Shown: positions 6,420-7,858 of the stretch, one piece after another
Numbering within the stretch: the stretch's first letter is position 1
How the letters are laid out: the number at the start of each line of letters is the position of its first letter
From: DATLGD01 sp035540755
GTDB lineage: Bacteria > Actinomycetota > Actinomycetes > Mycobacteriales > SCTD01
Length of the DNA stretch: 7,858 nucleotides
NCBI GenBank assembly: GCA_035540755.1
Contig: DATLGD010000003.1
Location: forward strand, 1-7,858
Direction of reading: 5' to 3'
Program-made: the position numbers and the translations under genes
The notes under the pieces: model-generated
The model's database searches: none
Told to the model about the DNA's origin: nothing
The model's input: the letters and a program-made list of their open reading frames with translations, nothing else

Positions 6420-7694
6420 TCAGGCCGCGGGGGTGACCTTGACCAGCCCGTTGATGACGCGGTCCAGGGCGTCACCCCCGCGCGGGTCGGTGAGGTTGGC
6501 GAGCAGCTTCAGGGTGAACTTCATGAGCAGCGGGCGCGGCAGGCCGTACTTCGTCGCCACGTTCATCACCTGCGGGTGGCCGATGAGCTGCACGAACACC
6601 CGACCGAGCGTGTAGTAGCCGCCGTAGGCGTCCTTCATGGCCCCGACGTAGCCCTGCAGCGCCCGCTCGCGCGCCGGGCCGGCCGGGCGGGCGAGTGCCT
6701 GGGCGGCGACCTCGGCGGCGAGCAGGCCGCTCTCCATGGCGTAGGCGATGCCCTCGCCGTTGAACGGGTTGACCGCGCCGCCGGCGTCGCCGACGAGCAG
6801 GACGCCGCGGCTGTAGTGCGGCGTGCGGTTGAAGCCCATCGGCAGCGCGCCGCCGCGCACCGGGCCGACCGCGTGCTCCTCGTCGAACTGCCACTGCCCG
6901 GGCATGCCGCCGGTCCACGACGCCAGCAGCTTCTTGTAGTCGGTGTCCTGCCATGCCTGAGTGGTGTTGAGGATGCCGAGGCCGACGTTGCTGGTGCCGT
7001 CGCCGACGCCGAACACCCAGCCGTAGCCGGGCAGCAGGTTGCCGGCGTCGTCGCGCAGCTCGAGCCAGGACTCGAGCATGTCGTCGTCGTGCCGGGGGCT
7101 CTCGTAGTAGCGGCGGACGGCCACGCCCATCGGCCGGTCGTCGCGCTTGGCGATGCCCAGCGCCAGCGCGAGCCGGGCGCTGCTGCCGTCGGCGGCGAGA
7201 ACGACGGGCGCGCGGTAGGTCTGCTCGAGCTTCTCAGGACCGACCTTGGCGGTGACGCCGACGACGCGGCCGGCGGCGTCGAGCACCGGCCCGGTGACGG
7301 TGGTCTGCTCCTGCAGCCGGGCGCCGGCCTTCTGCGCCTGGCGGGCGAGCAGCTCGTCGAAGTCCTTGCGCGGCCGGACGAGCCCGTGGTCGGGATAGCT
7401 GGCCAGCTCGGGCCAGGGCAGCTCGAGGGTGACGCCGCCGCCGACGATGCGCAGGCCCCGGTTGCGGATGAAGCCGTTGGCCTCGCTGGTGTCGACTCCC
7501 ATGCGCACCAGGCTCTTGACGGCCCGGGGGGTGAGCCCGTCGCCGCAGACCTTCTCGCGGGGGAACGCCGACTTCTCGAGCAGCAGGACGTCGAGGCCGG
7601 TCTGGGCCAGCTGCCAGGCGGCGGCGCTCCCGCCGGGCCCGGCACCGACGACGACGACGTCCGCGTCCTGCGCGGCGGTCGGGATCTCGGTCAC
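6420..7694 (-). CDS. Geranylgeranyl-reductase-family FAD oxidoreductase, probable menaquinone side-chain reductase (MenJ-like)
   Basis: Flavoprotein of the geranylgeranyl reductase family (PHBH fold), 424 residues. The N-terminal Rossmann motif VVVGAGPGGSAAA has GxGxxG at 17-22 and the ribose-binding acid E40. FPREKVCGDGL (44-54) holds the family cysteine C50. LPGYGWVFG centres on W226, and GDAGG (302-306) followed by NPFNGEGI is the second FAD contact. In actinobacteria, members such as mycobacterial MenJ saturate isoprene units of the menaquinone tail; the exact substrate here is inferred, not shown. A place directly ahead of nuoA supports a role in the quinone pool that complex I reduces. 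I recall the same neighbourhood in Streptomyces. The start is GTG 7694, six bases after a GGAG. No signal peptide or clear membrane helix is seen. A role in other polyprenyl reductions (chlorophyll, archaeal lipids) is unlikely from context. Confidence 0.88.
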   Translation of the reverse strand: MTEIPTAAQDADVVVVGAGPGGSAAAWQLAQTGLDVLLLEKSAFPREKVCGDGLTPRAVKSLVRMGVDTSEANGFIRNRGLRIVGGGVTLELPWPELASYPDHGLVRPRKDFDELLARQAQKAGARLQEQTTVTGPVLDAAGRVVGVTAKVGPEKLEQTYRAPVVLAADGSSARLALALGIAKRDDRPMGVAVRRYYESPRHDDDMLESWLELRDDAGNLLPGYGWVFGVGDGTSNVGLGILNTTQAWQDTDYKKLLASWTGGMPGQWQFDEEHAVGPVRGGALPMGFNRTPHYSRGVLLVGDAGGAVNPFNGEGIAYAMESGLLAAEVAAQALARPAGPARERALQGYVGAMKDAYGGYYTLGRVFVQLIGHPQVMNVATKYGLPRPLLMKFTLKLLANLTDPRGGDALDRVINGLVKVTPAA

Positions 7695-7721
7695 GGCGGG
7701 CTCCGGAACGTGCTCGTGCGC

Positions 7722-7739
7722 TTGTGAAAGTTTTCACGA
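7722..7739. promoter_or_regulatory. Putative Rex (NADH/NAD+ redox sensor) operator
   Basis: The plus strand reads TTGTGAA-AGTT-TTCACGA, matching the Rex operator pattern TTGTGAA-N4-TTCACAA at 13 of 14 specified positions. The symmetry extends outward to 7719-7742: 10 of 12 base pairs match, with mismatches only at 7723/7738 and the central pair. It lies 28 bases upstream of the reductase GTG start, just downstream of a possible -10 box, so a bound repressor would block initiation or elongation. In Streptomyces, Rex represses respiratory genes including nuo when NADH is low and is released by NADH. Whether this organism encodes Rex is not visible here. Confidence 0.75.
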
Positions 7740-7750
7740 GCGTCCGGGGA

Positions 7751-7756
7751 AGTGTA
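7751..7756 (-). promoter_or_regulatory. Candidate -10 box of the reductase-nuo operon promoter
   Basis: TACACT on the minus strand fits the TANNNT pattern of actinobacterial vegetative promoters. It stands out as one of few AT-richer spots in the region, about 57 bases before the GTG start. Transcription would begin near 7744, placing the Rex-like palindrome at about +6 to +23. No good -35 hexamer is visible 16-18 bases upstream (the sequence there is around GTGCCGA), so the call is moderate. Confidence 0.4.
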
Positions 7757-7858
7757 GGACCTCGCGCGTCCGTCGGCACCCGCGGTCGGCTCCCCTCCCC
7801 GCCCGGAGCCCTCCTGACGGTTCCGCGACCTCCCGAAGCCGTGGGGAGCCCTCCACCC
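7757..7858. other. GC-rich upstream region without a recognisable gene; short direct repeat
   Basis: No frame in the last about 100 bases looks like a known protein. On the minus strand there is no stop until the TGA within the palindrome, so the tail of an upstream gene cannot be formally excluded. GGAGCCCTCC occurs twice, at 7805-7814 and 7845-7854, start points 40 bases apart. A five-pair inverted repeat (CTCCC/GGGAG) lies between 7831 and 7849 but has no T-run. Nothing more can be supported. Confidence 0.4.

Noticed and set aside
18..7727. Long open frames on the plus strand across the whole window (for example 18-1427, 1166-2770, 3306-4679, 6576-7727)
   Set aside because: They lie antisense to well-identified nuo and reductase genes. 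Their Ala/Arg/Gly/Val/Leu/Asp-rich translations match no family and are the usual mirror frames of GC-rich genes with G/C third positions.
7722..7739. Interpreting the palindrome as a transcription terminator of an upstream gene
   Set aside because: The stem is short and AT-centred, no U-tract follows, and its sequence matches a known repressor operator much better.
7841..7858. Possible plus-strand gene start at GTG 7841
   Set aside because: Only six codons are visible, without a ribosome-binding sequence or any recognisable protein.
1..7858. A novel system, mobile element, CRISPR array, tRNA or rRNA
   Set aside because: No transposase, integrase, spaced repeat array or RNA-gene signature was seen; all substantial coding space is explained by the reductase and nuoA-G, with uniform composition and no sign of horizontal insertion.

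Overview
The window is high-GC DNA (roughly 70% by eye) with the codon habits of an actinobacterium: G/C at nearly all third positions, frequent GTG starts, and protein signatures of the actinobacterial complex I set. Examples are the DMFG..GDTSG motif in the NuoC N-terminus, a long NuoE tail, and NuoA ending GGLEWD. Within Actinomycetota, the acidic NuoD leader ending YTVTGGDWD reminds me of Frankia/Geodermatophilus-type organisms, but that placement is a memory-based guess.

Everything recognisable lies on the minus strand and forms one apparent transcription unit, read from right to left. A promoter region at about 7700-7760 leads into a geranylgeranyl-reductase-family flavoprotein (7694-6420). 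After a 116-base gap come nuoA (6303-5941), nuoB (5891-5298), nuoC (5301-4561), nuoD (4568-3183), nuoE (3183-2464), nuoF (2458-1124) and the first 374 codons of nuoG, which runs off the left edge. Gene junctions are tight: GTGA and TGATG/TAGTG overlaps, an 8-base overlap and a 5-base gap. I see no convincing terminator between any of them. A possible 13-codon mini-ORF sits between nuoA and nuoB.

Together the genes encode the whole NADH-input arm (NuoE, F, G) and quinone-reducing connector (NuoB, C, D) of the proton-pumping NADH:quinone oxidoreductase, plus its first membrane subunit (NuoA). All visible iron-sulfur ligands are intact: N1a in NuoE, N3 in NuoF, N1b/N5/N4/N7 in NuoG and N2 in NuoB. 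The leading reductase probably saturates isoprene units in the tail of menaquinone, the electron acceptor of this complex. The remaining subunits (rest of NuoG, NuoH-N) are expected beyond the left edge.

The most informative non-coding signal is an imperfect 24-base palindrome (7719-7742) just upstream of the first gene. Its core matches the actinobacterial Rex operator TTGTGAA-N4-TTCACAA at 13 of 14 specified positions and lies just downstream of a possible -10 box. This suggests that the NADH/NAD+-sensing repressor Rex controls the quinone-tail reductase and complex I together. I found no sign of an undescribed system, mobile element, CRISPR array or RNA gene; apart from the regulatory site and a few small sequence features, this is an ordinary core-metabolism locus.
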